A stretch of 56,412 bases of DNA from Ferrovum myxofaciens (GTDB lineage: Bacteria; Pseudomonadota; Gammaproteobacteria; Burkholderiales; Ferrovaceae): assembly GCF_000735045.1 (NCBI RefSeq), contig NZ_JPOQ01000009.1:1-56412 (forward strand). Direction: 5' to 3'. Positions 56,308-56,412 of this stretch are shown in pieces. Under the pieces are notes generated by a model. That model had not been told where the DNA came from. It saw only the letters and a list, made by a program, of their open reading frames with translations, and searched no databases. Made by a program: the position numbers and the translations under genes. The number at the start of each line of letters is the position of its first letter. The first letter of the stretch is position 1.

Positions 56308-56327
56308 CCCCGTCGTTCAGGGCGGGG
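56308..56327 (-). terminator. Terminator-like hairpin in the IS200-type right end
   Basis: On the minus strand CCCCG pairs with CGGGG around a 10-base loop and is followed by CTTTTC. It is expected to stop tnpA transcription before proA. It probably doubles as the element's right-end hairpin. Confidence 0.5.
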
Positions 56328-56366
56328 ATGAATAGCGCGGATGCCGAAGGCATCCATCTTCGTTTC

Positions 56367-56411
56367 CTATAGTGGCGTTTGCTGTTGCTCGATATATTGT
56401 TTGATGATGCC
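56367..56411 (-). CDS. tnpA: IS200-family transposase TnpA, last 14 codons (partial)
   Basis: The minus-strand frame entering from the window edge reads GIIKQYIEQQQTPL and then TAG (56369-56367). IS200-type Y1 transposases end with nearly this sequence (IIRQYIEQQ plus TP), so this is the intact C-terminus of such a gene. The catalytic HUH and Tyr motifs lie outside the window, so activity is unknown. Confidence 0.8.
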   Translation of the reverse strand, partial: GIIKQYIEQQQTPL

Positions 56412-56412
56412 A

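Larger units (their letters stand above)
56295..56411 (-). mobile_element. 3' part of an IS200-type element (tnpA end and right end)
   Basis: Reading the minus strand, the tnpA stop is followed by a perfect 7-bp hairpin GGATGCC-TTC-GGCATCC (56355-56339) and a second structure with arms CCCCG/CGGGG (56327-56308) followed by CTTTT. Such paired subterminal structures after an IS200 transposase are the usual right end, and the second also looks like a terminator. The exact boundary (about 56295) is an estimate. Confidence 0.65.

Noticed and set aside
56175-56357. Short minus-strand frame across the IS200-type right end
   Set aside because: It simply reads through the two right-end hairpins after the tnpA stop and has no homologue-like features.

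Overview
The window is a compact, almost purely housekeeping stretch of a proteobacterial chromosome. Gene content and order fit a betaproteobacterium best: TPR protein-lolB-ispE-tRNA-Gln-prs-rplY-pth-ychF, mreBCD-mrdA-rodA-rlpA, dacA-dat-ybeD-lipB-lipA, gatCAB, metX-metW-ampG and proA-nadD-rsfS-rlmH-rng are typical neighbour sets there. No 16S rRNA or other species marker is present, so a finer placement (for example an iron- or ammonia-oxidising autotroph lineage) would be a guess. About 64 protein genes, one tRNA and two IS ends are annotated. There is no gap above about 230 bases without a feature, and many neighbours overlap by 1-8 bases (ATGA, GTGA or TGATG junctions), so translational coupling is the rule.

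Layout from left to right. 1-154: 3' end of an IS200/IS605-type element (tnpB tail and right-end RNA structure) ending exactly on the ffh stop codon. 151-1503 (-): ffh. 1552-5804 (+): corE-corB-pilD-coaE-zapD. 5817-9256 (-): ftsY-ftsE-ftsX-rpoH, with a perfect CIRCE operator over the rpoH promoter. 9304-17435 (+): rsmD, coaD, ferredoxin, TPR lipoprotein-export context gene, lolB, ispE, tRNA-Gln, prs, rplY, pth, ychF. 17521-22657 (+): the least ordinary part, with an alpha/beta-fold protein whose nucleophile is Cys, an acyl carrier protein, a ketosynthase, an unknown 129-residue protein and a CBS-GAF-GGDEF-EAL protein. 22704-26524 (+): dacA-dat-ybeD-lipB-lipA. 26528-32572 (-): mreB-mreC-mreD-mrdA-rodA-rlpA, the rod-shape and elongasome operon. 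32646-39567 (+): gatC-gatA-gatB-metX-metW-ampG-pyrE. 39548-43678 (-): phoB-phoR-ptsH-ptsI, preceded by a PHO box. 43776-49810 (-): DUF971 protein-ubiE-ubiJ-ubiB-gamma carbonic anhydrase-hydrolase-hemJ-rlmL. 49872-51927 (+): yggS-proC-yggT. 51920-56141 (-): proA-nadD-rsfS-rlmH-rng. 56142-56412: proA promoter region, then the 3' end of an IS200-type tnpA.

The genes serve cell envelope growth and division (FtsEX, ZapD, MreBCD, PBP2, RodA, DacA, RlpA, AmpG, LolB), membrane protein targeting (Ffh, FtsY), cofactor synthesis (CoaD, CoaE, NadD, lipoate, ubiquinone, haem, isoprenoid precursors, PRPP), translation (RplY, Pth, GatCAB, RsfS, RlmH, RsmD, tRNA-Gln) and global regulation (RpoH, PhoBR, HPr/EI, cyclic-di-GMP).

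The points most worth a second look are an FtsE whose ATPase motifs are eroded outside the P-loop, the Cys-nucleophile/ACP/ketosynthase cluster beside a c-di-GMP enzyme, CIRCE control of rpoH overlapping the ftsX stop, the IS end that supplies the ffh stop codon, the PHO box driving phoBR with ptsHI directly behind, an RlpA lacking its usual catalytic His and SPOR domain, and a short PilD without its cysteine motif or pil neighbours.
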